A DNA stretch of 64,000 bases from Pratylenchus scribneri (Eukaryota > Nematoda > Chromadorea > Rhabditida > Pratylenchidae): positions 620,001 to 684,000 of the forward strand of contig JAQSEB010000040.1 in assembly GCA_030063045.1 (NCBI GenBank), in the 5' to 3' direction. Made by a program: the position numbers and the translations under genes. The notes below the pieces were generated by a model. It ran no database searches and was not told the DNA's origin. It saw only the letters and a program-made list of their open reading frames with translations. Each line of letters opens with the position of its first letter. Within the stretch, counting starts at the first letter, position 1. Shown here piece after piece: positions 11,501 through 24,192 of this stretch.

Positions 11501-14500
11501 ATGTTTTTGTTTTGACAAACATTTTATGTTTTTGTTTTGACAAACATTTTATGTGTTTTGACAAACATTTTATGTTTTTGTTTTGACAAACATTTTATGT
11601 TTTTGTTTTGACAAACATTTTATGTTTCTGTTTTGACAAACATTTTATATCTTTGTTTTTCTTGGTTTATTTGGTCGCTTTTAATGAATTTATACATTTT
11701 CAATAATAATAAAATATTTGTTTAATTATTTTTTCCTATCATAGAATGACCGAAAAAAACGACTGCACAAAAAGTTAATGTATGGTTCTCTGGTATGCTT
11801 GACCACCGATCAATTCCAACATCATTTCCTGTTCGGCACCATCATGGATCGTGACAAAATAATAAACAACGGAAAAATTGGCATCAATTTGTTCATGGAA
11901 GAAGATGGCAAAAAGCCGGCAATCCAATTCAACATTGACTATTCCATGGTGGAATCACCAGCATTCTATGAGGCCTACAAACATGTACTTACTGCATTGC
12001 AGGTGAAAGAATTTATATTTACAAATAATAATAAGAGAATAAAATTAAATTGTTTATTAATTATTAATTCATTTCGATGCAAATTCTTATTAAAAATGCA
12101 ATTAATGTAAGTTCATAGGAAAAATACCATATAAAATATATTTGTGATTAAATTATTCCTAACGGCAGAATTTCCTCGAAAATAAATTTCGACTATGACT
12201 AATGTTGATGAGGAAATTAATAGAAAGAAACTTAATAAAACTTTAAAATCCATAACAAAAGTTTTAATTGAAACTTTCATTTGATTCTCGAAAATCATAA
12301 ATCCCAAAATCTCCCTTTTTAAAACTCGAATAATGCTTGCTAGATTGAATTGTTTAAAAAACGAATACTATAAAATATTATTTAATTTTTACAGGCTTTT
12401 CCAAAAGGAAATTCAATTCCATTTTCGAAATATTTGGTCCATCTGAATCCTGAAATTTCCATCCCTCGTTATTTGACAATGGCCAATGGTCAAATTGGAA
12501 GAAATGTGGAAGGCCGACGAGCGGAAGAACGCGATTTGGATTTTGAGTGCCTTTTGACGGTTATTTCTTTTAATATTTTATTTGATTTAAATTCATTGAT
12601 TTTTGTAGGAAAATGCAAAACAAAATCGAGCAACAGGAATGAGAACAACAAAATGCAAAGCCACCCAAATTCACGAACATTTTACTGCCAGCGATTTTGG
12701 AATGGATCAAAGCCAATTTGATGCATTGGTTCATGCGATTCGCTCGGATTTGGCCGTTATTCAGGTAGCATATATGATTTATTTTACTATCAAAATTGGT
12801 TTTATATATAATTATTTATTCAAAAGATATTACTGAATAATTTGTGAAAGTATTAATAAAAGGAATTATAAAATTTAAAGCACAAAACAAGAATATTTGC
12901 CTTCATATTTTGTTTAGTTTATGCCAATCTTGATAAATACCAACATTTCCATTGGATTAATTTAATTCTTATTTGTTTATTAAATTATTATAAATTTAAG
13001 GGACCACCCGGCACTGGCAAAACTTATCTTGGCCTTAAATTGGTCCAATTTCTCTTCGCAAATGAACAATTTTGGGCACCATCAACAAATTTTTTTCGAG
13101 TGCGACGGATTTTATATGATGATCATTATGATGAGAATGATGAAGAGGACAATGATATGGCAATTCGACGTCCAATGCTGGTTGTCTGCTTCACAAATCA
13201 TGCTTTGGATCAATTCCTCGAGGGAATGATTCCATTTCTGAAGGGCAATGGGATTGTTCGAGTCGGCGGTCAGTGTAAAAATGAAGAATTGAATGAGTGA
13301 GTTGTATTAAAAAAAAGATTAATTTATTTTAAATTCAAATTTTTCAAAAAAAAGTGAAACCCTTTTTTAAAAAAAAACAATATCTTTGTCTTGGCAGATC
13401 TAAAAATAAATATATATTAAAAATGTAAATTTTTTCTAATTCATTTTCAGCTTCCATCATATTGACTAGAAAATATTGATGGATTTTTGATGCAATTTTT
13501 ATAATTCTTTGATAAATAATCATGGAGGATATTATTTTAATATTTTAAACAAATTTTCCAGATTCACATTGAGCAAATTGCGATCTAAATATCGCCTAAA
13601 TATTGATGAGTACATCCCTGATGCTAGAAACCGTCATGAATATTTTGACTGCCGTCGAAAGCTCAAGGAAATTTTGGATTCGCGGGAACATTGGCAGAAA
13701 GCAACAAGAATTCCGGGCTGGATTTTGGAGAATAAACTTATCATGGAAGTGGCCCACGAATTACTTCAAAGAAATTTCGAAAATTTGCTCGGGCCACGAG
13801 CCCGATCCCAATTTTGTGTTTGGCTTGGGCAATTCAAAAGAGAAAGCCAAATGGAAATGCACGTCGGATTTGTGCGAATGTTGGTTAATCAAAAGGGAAT
13901 GCAAGAGAATGATGCAAAAGCACTCGCCTTCTATGCTCAAACAAATAAAAATTTCGATTTTAAGGTGAGAATAGATTTGCAGGAAGTGAAAATCAAATTT
14001 CTTTAAGAAAATTGACTCTACAAAAAATTCGACAAAACAATTTCGCATTGAAATTGCGCAGACAAAATCCAACTGGCATTTCATTGAAGAAACTGCTCAT
14101 TGGCCCCATTTACAAACAATGAATCTGTTTGGCGATGTATTTGGTAAACGAATAGGTAAAAATTGTTCAATTTTTTAAAATTTTAGCGCAATGCGAAAAT
14201 CTGGCAATTCAATGGCTCGAAAGTGTCGATGGGCAATCGGCTCCAATTTTGGCTCACTTGCGTGAAAATATGGGATTAAGAATTGCTGGTGGAACAGAAG
14301 GAAGAGAACAACCAAATGAAGTTGAAGGAGAAATATTAATTGGAAATGTTGATGAAAAACATCAAGAAGAAAAAGAAGAAGATGAAGAAAATGAAGTTTA
14401 TGATGATGGGGATGCCGGTAGACGACGGATTTATGACGAAGATAGTGATTTTGAAGATGATATAGAAACGCCCAATGAGGGTTGGAAATCGCAGCAAATT

Positions 14501-17500
14501 AATTTGAAGGTAAAATTTCTGCTGATTCCCTAAATTGAAAAAGAATGCTAAAATAAAGACATCACAATAAATTTTAATAATTTCTCACAGTTATGGACGG
14601 AAAAGAACACTCGTTTGCGTGAATTCTTCATTCAACGTACAAGAGAAATGGACGAGGTTGAAGCGACGGAATGGCTGTATCATGATAATCCTTGGGCAAT
14701 GCCACTGCATGAACGATGGCGTCTCTATCGATTTTTGGCCAAACTTTGGGAACGCAAAGAGAATGCAAAACAAGAGGAAAATGTGCATGAATATCATCAA
14801 CTGAATCAACGCTATCAATATTATCGAGGACAAGCCGACTTGGCCATTCTGAAGAGAGCCAAAGTGATTGGAATGACCACAACTGGTGCCGCCCGCCTTC
14901 AATACGCACTGCGTTCACTGAAACCTCGGATTGTTGTGGTGGAAGAAGCCGCAGAAGTCTTCGAACCGCACATTGTGACCAGTTTGACCGAATGCTGCGA
15001 ACATTTGATCCTGATTGGCGATCATCAACAACTTCGACCAAATCCGGCAGATTATCGATTGGGCAAAGAATACCATTTGGACATTTCGCTATTTGAACGG
15101 CTCGTCAACAATGGATTCCATTTTCAAACTCTTCGGAAGCAACATCGAATGCGGCCAGAAATTTCACAGCCATTGATGCCACATTTCTACAAGGATTTGG
15201 AGGTGGGTGGGGATTAAATATTTGACTTCTAGGTATTCAAATCAGGCAATCAATTAGATATTTAGAGGAAAAATATTTAAAGTTCTAAATTCCATAAAAA
15301 GTTTTCAGATTGATGCTATTTCCATCTTAACCATTAGTTTCATATTTCATTTAAAAGAAATTTTTAATTTGTTCATTTTCCTAATTTTATTTATTTTTCC
15401 ACAGGATGATGAATCGGTATTTGGCCGTGACAATATTCAAGGAATGCAGAAGAATATTTTCTTCATAAACCATCATCAATCAGAATGTTCACAACGCAAT
15501 TTAGGTGATGGAAAATCAAAAGCAAATCCATTTGAGGCAGAATTCGCTGTCCGAATTGCCAAATATCTTACCCAGCAAGAATACACACCCGAACAGGTAA
15601 AAATAAATTCCTATTTTTCACAAATTTCTAAATTGTAATTTTTAGTTTGAATTGTAATTGCGATTGTAATTGTAATTGTAATTGCGATTGTAATTGTAAT
15701 TGTAATTGCGATTGTAATTTTTAGTTAGGATTGTAATTGTAATTGCGATTGTAATTTTTAGTTAGGATTGTAATTGTAATTGCGATTGTAATTTTTAGTT
15801 AAGATTGTAATTGTAATTGCGATTGTAATTTTTAGTTAGGTTTGTAATTGTAATTGCGATTGTAATTATTAGTTAAGATTGTAATTGTAATTGCGATTGT
15901 AATTTTTAGTTAGGATTGTAATTGTAATTGCGATTGTAATTTTTACTCAGTATTGTAATTGCGATTGTAATTTTTAGTCAGGATTGTAATTGTAATTGCG
16001 ATTGTAATTTTTAGGATTGTAATTGTAATTGCGATTGTAATTTTTAGTCAGGATTGTAATTGTAATTGCGATTGTAATTTTTAGGATTGTAATTGTAATT
16101 GCGATTGTAATTTTTAGGATTGTAATTGTAATTGCGATTGTAATTGTAATTGTAATTGCGATTGTAATTTTTAGTTAGGATTGTAATTGTAATTGCGATT
16201 GTAATTTTTAGTTAAGATTGTAATTGTAATTGCGATTGTAATTTTTAGTTAGGATTGTAATTGTAATTGCGATTGTAATTTTTAGTCAGGATTGTAATTT
16301 TTAGTCAGGATTGTAATTGCGATTGTAATTTTTAGTCAGGATTGTAATTGCGATTGTAATTGTAATTGCGATTGTAATTTTTACTCAGTATTGTAATTGC
16401 GATTGTAATTTTTAGTCAGGATTGTAATTGTAATTGCGATTGTAATTTTTAGGATTGTAATTGTAATTGCGATTGTAATTTTTAGTCAGGATTGTAATTG
16501 TAATTGCGATTGTAATTTTTAGGATTGTAATTGTAATTGCGATTGTAATTTTTAGTTTGAATTGTAATTGCGATTGTAATTTTTATTTTATTGCGATTGT
16601 AAATTTTGAAAAACACATTTTTTAGATTACCATTCTTTGCACCTATGTGGAGCAAATGTTCGATGTGCGCAATCGGATGAAAAACGCTTTTCCACAGATG
16701 CCACAAAAAAATCCCAATGAACCTCAACCAAAACAAATTCGTGTTGATGTGGTGGATAATTATCAGGGCGAAGAATGCGATATCATTATCCTTTCTCTCG
16801 TCCGCTCCAATCATCCGGAGGATAAAATTGGATTTTTGAACGCAAGTTTATTGGGTACAAAAATCAGAAATAGAATGAAATACAAAACATTTTCGGGAAA
16901 GAAATAAAAAAATTTTTCCAGAAAGAAACACAAAAAATCTGATTCCCATAGAATTTCGAATTTTTTAGGCTAATTTCGATGAATTTTTACTTTATTTTCT
17001 TTTTGCAAAAATTTATTTAATTTTTAAAATAACGCAAAATTAAAGTGGTTATATTCAAAGTTTTACAAAATAATTTATGCAAATTAACCTTTCTTCAAAG
17101 GAAAGGGATTTAAAAATTAATAAGATTAAATAAAATTTCGCCTTTTTCTTTTATTATTTTTCCAGATTCCCAATCGAATTTGTGTGGCTTTGTCTCGTGC
17201 GAAAATGGGCTTTTATGTACTTGGCAATTTTGATTATTTGGCTAAAAATTGTCAAGGTCCCCAGCCGGACCTCTGGAAAAATATTCGACAATCCATGTTG
17301 GATCAAAATGCGTTGGGCCCAGCATTGCCAATTATGTGCAAATTGCATGGAGAAAAACAGGTTAAATATTTCCAGTGGAAATATCATAAAAAATATTTTA
17401 CATATCAATAAAATTTGCCTTCATTATCTCCATTCATTTTTATTTTCTTTTATTTATAGGAGATTTCATCGGCCGAACAATTCATGGAGAAGTCACCCGA

Positions 17501-20500
17501 AGGTGGTTGCAGTCGTCCGTGTGCTGGTCGTTTGGAATGTGGCCATACATGTGACAAAATGTGCCATTCTTACGATGCGGATCATTCAAAGGGAAAATGC
17601 TTAAAGAAATGCACCAAATTTTGTGAAAATGTATTGCATCAAAATTGTCAACTGTTTTGTCATCAGGTAAAATGATGAAGTGAATACTGAATAATGAAGT
17701 GAGGATACAGGAAAAGGATTGAGGATAATTAGAGGAAACCGCCTAATATAATGATCTTAATTTGCATAATTATCTTTATTAAGAGTCTGAAATTTTGACA
17801 AAAAATCTTATTATTATTTTTTATTAGGTGGATTAAATTAAACTATACGGATCTTTTTATATTCTTTTTTATAGCAATGTACGCCATGCACAGAAATAAC
17901 TGTCAAGGCATTGAAATGCGGGCATAAGACGAGAGATGAATGCTGGAAACATGTTGATAAAATATTTTGCCAAGAGAAATGGTAAGAAAATAATTGTTAT
18001 TAAAATAGATATAATATAAAATAATTTGTTAAAAATTTAAACATATTGAACAAAAATTTAAGTTAGATGATCTAAAAAATTGGCAGCAAATTTCTTCGAA
18101 ATGCGCAAACGGCAATGCAATTTTTTGGATAAATAATTTTTTTTCACAATATTATAAAATAAAATTTTATTGATAAAAACTTTTGTCATAAAATTGAATT
18201 ATTTAATATTTTTCAAATCTATCTGGAATTTAAATTTACTAAGCCCACTCACATTACCATGCCGCCATCTATGTGCCGGCCAATGCAGTGCCAAATGTCC
18301 ACCCTGTCAACAGTTAATTTCCAAACAACTTCCCTGTGGACATTGCAAAGTTATGGAATGTTCCAAGCAGACCACCATAATCAAATGTGATATTCTCGTC
18401 GAGAAAAAATGGCCATATTGTGGGCACATTGTCAAGGTAGAATGCCAAATAGATCCAGAGAAAGTGCCTTGTCCGAAGCCGTGTGTGAAAACTATGATTG
18501 ATCAGGAAGAGAACAATAAAGATCAATGCCATCATCCTTGCAAGGGGACATGCGGACAATGCCGAAATGGTAATGTGCATATTTTCATATTTTTAGGATT
18601 GAATAGAAGATTAAAAAAAAAGAATTCTCTTTGATCGAACACTTAACCTTATATTTGCATAAAATATTGTTGCTGAAAATAACGTGTTTTTATATATTTT
18701 TTTAACAAAAAAAAACAAAAATTTTGCAATTTATTAATTAATCATTTTTGTTACATACAAACATAAAATTTGCATAATGATTTCTTCTAAAAACTAATTT
18801 AGGTCGTCTCCATATTGAATGCAGCGAGGAATGTAAGCGAATTTTGATTTGCGACCATGTCTGTGGCTCAAAATGTTCTGGTGGCTGTCCACCATGCCAT
18901 CGGCCATGCGAAACTCGTTGCGGCCATTCTCAATGTTCTTTGGCGACAGTGGAAGGTGAAAAGCAGCGAGCAGTTCGAAAATGGGATGATATTAAAAGAA
19001 ATGACGAGGAAAGGAAGAAAGGCAAGAATGTTGGACGCCTTTGTGGTGAACCATGTCCTCCGTGCCAAGAGCCATGTTTGAACGAATGCCCACATCGGAA
19101 ATGCTCGAAACGATGTTCGGAGCCATGTGATGTACTTCCTTGTGATGAACCATGCAAAAAACGCCTGAAGTGCTCCCCAGGTAAGCTGGATATTATGATG
19201 AATATTTCAATTTATTAGATTAATATTGGTTCAAAAATGGTAAATATAAGACAATTATACAAATATAAAATCAGCCGATAATGTCACAGTGAATTTAAAA
19301 ACTAAAATTTTCAACAAATTGCCCCTCCCTTTCTATAATTTTAATAATTTTCGAAATAAAACAAAAATATTTACTATTTTATGTTGGTATAATAATATTC
19401 TTTAATATTAATATGCATATTAAAATTACTAATATTTTATTCAAATTTTTTATATATTTGTTAATTTCATTTAAAAAATAAAAACATGTAAATCATAAAA
19501 ATAATTAAATATTTTATAATATTTTTAGAAGATCCAAATTTGCCTGAACATTTTTGTGCTGGAATGTGCTCTGAAAAATGTATTGAAATTTGTCAATTTT
19601 GTGAGCCGAAGAAATTCCAAGAGAAAATTGTCGAATCTTTTATTGGTTTTGGTTATGAAGACGAGCCGGATGCCCGTTTTGTGCAACTCCAAGATTGTCA
19701 TCATTATTTTGAAGTGAAGGTTAGTGAATCAGATATTTTTGTGAATTGATTGTTTATTTTCATTTAAAATCAAAAAATGTCACATTTTAATTTGTGTTTG
19801 AGATTTATCCAAAAATTAATAATTATTTTTCAATAAGCAATTTACATACATTTTTTATTATTTGATAAAAATCAAATAGAAGAAAATGGAATAATCTTTT
19901 TAATTTGAATAAAATTTACAAAAAAAATTTGTAAAAAAATAAAAAATAATACCCAAATTCACTAATTTAGGGTTTGGACATATATGTGAAGGGAAAAGTG
20001 GAGGAAAAAAATGGTGACGACAATCAGCAGATCCTTAAAATTTTATGTCCTCAATGCAAAACACCTATTCGACGTTCCAAGCGCTACATTTCGCTGCTGA
20101 ACCAACGGGCAAAGGATATTGAGCAGGTAAAAACACATTTTGAATAATGGATTAAGCGGATTAAACATTTTAAAATATTCATAAAACATAGGCTCGCTGA
20201 TTCATAGTGTTTATTTTGATTTAGGTGTCCAAAAACGAATGATAAAAGCTATAGAAATACCATTTATAAAAAGCAAAGATGAATTTTTGCATTAAATAAA
20301 TTTTTTTATTTTCTTTTTTCATCAAGATTAAATCAAAAATTATTGGCACAAAATCGAGCAAAAAGTTGCAAATTGAATGGGAATTGAAGAAAATAAAAAT
20401 TGTTGCATGGCTCAAGGAATGGATAGGCACATTTCCATTGTTATCATTAAATCGCAAACCATACGATCAAATTCGCCAACAACTTGAATGCATATCTACA

Positions 20501-22767
20501 CGTTTTGAGTATTTCCGAAAAATAAATGTGACCACTAAATGGATGGAATCAACACTGAAGAATATTGAAAAGTAGGTTTTAAAAATTCTAAATCAAATTT
20601 TTTAGAATAAAATTTCTCTCATTAAAAATGATAAATGCATTAAATGAATTTCATAATTTCATTTTCCAGTATTTTGCGAATGATTAAGTCTATTATGGAA
20701 AAAGTGGTCGTCGATTGCCCAACCAACATTTATCAATGGGCAAAGGTATTGGATGAATTCAACATTGATCCATATGATGTGCAAGCATTCCTTCTCAACG
20801 ATTTGGCTGAATTATTAGAGCGAATTTCGGTGTGTCCCGGTGGTCTACACGCAATCAGCGATGCAACATTCATGGGAATCGGGAATGAATTGGCTCGAAA
20901 CGAATTCATGTTGAATGTGAGTGTATTATGAGGAATGAGGGGTACAGACTACAGAGGAGGACGGGACTGTAAAATATGTTCTTGCTTTAATTATTTTTCA
21001 ACCTTAATTAATGAATAGAACGGAAAATAACCTTTTAAAATTTGATCAAATTTATTTATTCATTACTCCTGAAAAAAATAATGCTCCCCTATTAGAAGAA
21101 TGAAAAAGGGGCACCTTTTTATTCATAATTTATGATTTATGAATCAGTCTATAGAATTTCTTAATGAAATCTCATATTTAATGAGGTATTTTCTGCTCTA
21201 TCCTTTTATTATTAAAATATTAAAAAACATTATTTTTATTAATGTTTTTTTGACACTAAAACTGGTTTCGAATATTAATAAAACCAAGTTTTACATCATA
21301 TTAACCTTATGCCAATTTATAGATCATAACGAGATGACATCGATTTGTATATAAATTGTCATCTTTTGGCCAAAATTAAAGAGTATTAAACCGTTTAAAA
21401 CATTTTTCCAATTTTGGGTTTTAAACTCTTTAATTTTGAGCCAAAACGTGTTATATTATTTATCATTCGATGCTTCTTGATGAGATCGGTTTCAGATTTA
21501 TTAAAAGTCAAAACTATTTTAGTGACAAAAATAATAAACTTAAATAAATATGGATCATCTAATTAAGTTCAAGCTATAATATTATTTTTCCAGCTCTTCA
21601 AATTTATGAATGCAGTAGCACCACAGCCATCTTCTGCTTCATCTGAACCCAGTAGTTCATTTTTGCGCAACTTCAGACATGGAACTGTGCCTCACACTTC
21701 CCAGCTTGAACGACATGTGCTTGAAATATTGGACCAAATTCATGCAGACAAACCATTCACTGAAATTCGAGGTAAATTTAAATTAATTGAATTGGGCAAA
21801 AAATGTGAATAAAATATTCTTTCTGTTTAAATATATCCATTTTTGAATTAAAAATTTAATTAATTTTTTAAATTTTTCCAGTAAAAATGATTGAACAATT
21901 GAAAATGTTGGCCGAAAAACATGGCATTCCTGGGCTGGGCATTAGCCGGGAGGAATTCATCCAAATCCATCGTGCTTTCGAAGGCAACATTGGACAATGG
22001 TATAAATGCTCCAAAGGTAAGATTTTTATATTAAATTTAAAATTTAATAGACTATTATTAGAGCGAAATTTAATTCTCAAAAATATCGAAAATTTCTAAC
22101 TAAAAATGCGAACTATCAAATTATATTAATTTTTTTTGTTGATGCTAAATCTTTGCTTGATTGGAACCTATGTTTTAATATTTATGTATGCCAAAAAATA
22201 TATAATTTTTTAATCAAATCATAATCAATCAATTAATCATAGTAATTTAATAAGGATAAATAGTGATGACTCATAAATATTGGGACTCCATTTTATTCAA
22301 TGAATGCCAAATTTGATAAGCAATGGATAGATTACACATCTGTAAATATTAGCATATTCTTTACATAATTGTCAAATATGCTTGATGTATGTACAAATCT
22401 TGTTTAGCAATTAGCATGCATAATTTCCCTAGGAAACATTTTTTCAAAGATAACTGAAAGTGATAATTTTATAATACGATAAAAAGTTTCCCATATTAGT
22501 AATTTGACAATTCAATAAACATTGTTTAAAGTAAATATTTTACATTTCATTAAATATCCCATCCCAAAAATAGGTCACTACTATCATATTGGTGAATGTG
22601 GCCAAGCAATGCAACGTGGCCAATGCCCGGAATGCAAAGAAGAGATCGGAGGAGAAAGACATCAACTTGTGGGGACCAGCCAACAGGCAGCCGCATTGAC
22701 CAATGTTCTCGCCGAAGTTGATCCGCGTATTCAACAAGAGCATGATCCATTTGTTGCTCGTTTTTGA
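8587..22767 (+). CDS. znfx-1: ZNFX1 orthologue (SF1 RNA helicase with NFX1-type and RZ zinc fingers), 26 exons
   Basis: Exons: 8587-9024, 9065-9196, 9241-9531, 9843-10265, 11745-12002, 12395-12559, 12609-12764, 13001-13296, 13562-13964, 14008-14155, 14187-14509, 14591-15202, 15405-15596, 16626-16841, 17166-17360, 17460-17666, 17875-17981, 18244-18569, 18803-19180, 19529-19719, 19971-20126, 20327-20571, 20670-20916, 21594-21771, 21882-22016, 22574-22767. All phases agree, giving about 2203 aa (C. elegans ZNFX-1 is of similar size). Order: N/Q/R/G-rich disordered region (1-120); PPEDF and EHYLDVQFRL family motifs (from 320); Walker A GPPGTGKT (622); VVVEEAAE (1126); GDHQQLRP (1154); QHRMRPE (1195); QGEE (1326); NRICVALSRAK (1354); NFX1 Cys/His repeats (1425-1820); CPQCKTPIRR (1845); RZ finger from WYKCSKGH to CPEC (2134-2160). 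ZNFX1 proteins act in small-RNA inheritance in nematodes and in RNA sensing in mammals. Confidence 0.95.
9590..9830. mobile_element. Foldback element in ZNFX1 intron 3
   Basis: Imperfect inverted ends: ggtacttatttgatttcggtc near 9594 pairs with gggacccaaatcaaataagt near 9800. Telomere-like phrases (aggtttaggg, ccctaataccc) lie between them. The same kind of element occurs at 49780-50050. Confidence 0.55.
10440..11660. repeat. 25-bp minisatellite in ZNFX1 intron 4
   Basis: About 50 tandem copies of a 25-bp unit containing ttttgacaaacattttatg, with a shorter 21-bp variant (atgtgttttgac) and g/a variants at one site. It fills most of the 1479-bp intron 10266-11744. It produces long artificial reading frames on the minus strand that are not genes. 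Confidence 0.9.
15640..16610. repeat. Minisatellite of gattgtaatt units in ZNFX1 intron 13
   Basis: Tandem units built from gattgtaattgtaattgc and gattgtaatttttagt(t/c)ag fill the intron 15597-16625. Unit length varies (about 18-37 bp) because two sub-units alternate. Many copies end in aatttttag, which looks like a nematode 3' splice site. The true acceptor is at 16621-16625. Confidence 0.9.
16842..17165 (+). other. GC-AG intron in the ZNFX1 gene
   Basis: Only a donor at GAAC|GCAAGT keeps the frame. It joins KIGFLN to IPNRICVALSRAK, the uninterrupted helicase motif of ZNFX1 proteins. The two nearby GT donors (16846 and 16855) both leave phase 1 and would shift the frame at the phase-0 acceptor ttttccag. 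GCAAGT is the usual strong context of GC donors. Confidence 0.75.
21290..21495. mobile_element. Foldback element in ZNFX1 intron 23
   Basis: The arms (atgacatcgatttg ... ttggccaaaattaaagagt, and aaactctttaattttgagcc ... catcgaatg read inverted) pair around 21410. Its 'atcgatttgtatataaattgtc' phrase resembles the element at 44190-44600, so both may be one family. Confidence 0.5.
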
Positions 22768-24192
22768 ATGAATTGATGGAAAATATGATGATGAATTTGA
22801 ATGGATGAGAATTTATTTTTAAATTGAAAACAATCTTCTAAATATTCCATATTTTAGAGTTTTAATTATTCATTATACTAAAATATGAATTTTCCTAACA
22901 TTGAATACTATAATTTATCAAACATTTTTAATCTTATTTTGAATAAATTAATTATAAATTTTTTAATAAGTAAATTATTTATAAAAAAAGGAAAAAATTC
23001 ACATATTTTTCATATCTCCTATTATTATATCAATTTCCAATATTTTACTTGCAAAATCCATATAAATTTTCACATTTTCTCAAATTTTATTTTGAAATTT
23101 TAAAAATGAGAATTAACAATTAATAGAATTCTTTCATCATGACAATTTCTTGTTCCCTTAAAATTTTGTGTAGCTTTGTGCTTTGTGTAAATTATGGGCA
23201 TTGTTTTGAACCGAATTTATCCTATTTTTCACTTTCGCATAGAAAACAGCAAATGTCAAAAATGACAGCGCATTTGTTGGTCCATATGATATTGGCCATT
23301 GTTGTTAAAAAATTCAAATTATGCCCCAATTTCGATTGTTTTGTCCATTCGTTGAGAGGGCTAATTTTCCTTTTCCCTCACATTTGTTTCATTCCCAGCA
23401 TTTTGGCGCAATGCCTTGAGCAGAAAAGGAAATTTTTTTGGTGAAATTCTTAGTTTGGCAAATTAAAATTTAGGGCGACTTAAAAGTTTGTTATGCCTCC
23501 AGCAGCAATTTTTGGAATATGAAATCTTTTTAAATTATTAATTTTTCAAGAAATTTTATGATAATTAAAAGTTGTTCACTTATCTCGCCTATATTCAAAT
23601 TTTTGCCAATTTCCTATATGTATTAATAATCAAAACATCTAAATATTTTTTGAGGATGTTAGGTTTAAGTAAGAAAATGCTTATCAAATAAGCCTGATTT
23701 TGCCAAATTTTATGACAATAGATAAACCAAATTTCCCCATCAAATTTGTTGACAAATTAATTATCAATTTATTAATTTGCTGATCATCAAAAAATATGAT
23801 TTTTATCGGTGAAAATACAAATGTGTTTTCATTTTTGCTATTGCCAATTGAGTCTTTTTTCCATCCTCCCTTGTATTGCGCGCGCATAAATCAATGTGCG
23901 CGCGCATCACAAGAGTAGGAAAGGAATTTTATTTGAGTGAGAGCCCATTTTCATTCATTTTTTAACTGACCGGGCAAAAATATTTGCGTTTGCTCTGCTA
24001 ATTTTTTGTTTTAATTCAAGTCCAAAAATAAATAATTTAAATTAAATATTTAAATTATTGTGAGCTTTTCTTTAAATAAGAACTATTTATTTACATAATT
24101 AATTAATTATTATTTATTCGATGCAATAATCAATTATAAATTTTTTTAAGCTATTTTTAAATCTTCAATTTAACTAAATAAATTATTCGACA
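22768..24192. other. Intergenic with an orphan copy of the CPxC family promoter
   Basis: Region 23205-23300 repeats the family promoter block: cctatttttc, then caaaaatgacagcgcatttg, then atgatattggccattgttg. No TATA box and no CPxC exon follow. Instead a segment (23330-23430) similar to 48900-49020 follows. This is probably a decayed family member or a promoter fragment moved by duplication. No gene is supported here. Confidence 0.45.
23877..23906. repeat. Paired alternating purine-pyrimidine palindromes
   Basis: Two copies of the self-complementary TGCGCGCGCA (23877-23886, 23897-23906), separated by 10 bp of AT-rich sequence, lie in otherwise AT-rich DNA about 290 bp upstream of the ATG at 24193. 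Such (CG)n tracts can form hairpins or Z-DNA. A regulatory role is only a guess. Confidence 0.4.

Noticed and set aside
14591..15041. Long minus-strand frames opposite ZNFX1 exon 12
   Set aside because: Antisense shadows of a conserved helicase exon; no family resemblance and no splice structure.
18868..19157. Cys/His/Trp-rich minus-strand frames opposite the NFX1 fingers, and plus-strand frames at 28774-29578 opposite the paralogue
   Set aside because: Antisense of Cys-rich codons gives Ala/Thr/His/Trp-rich frames by codon structure. The NFX1 reading is conserved in two paralogues and the antisense is not.
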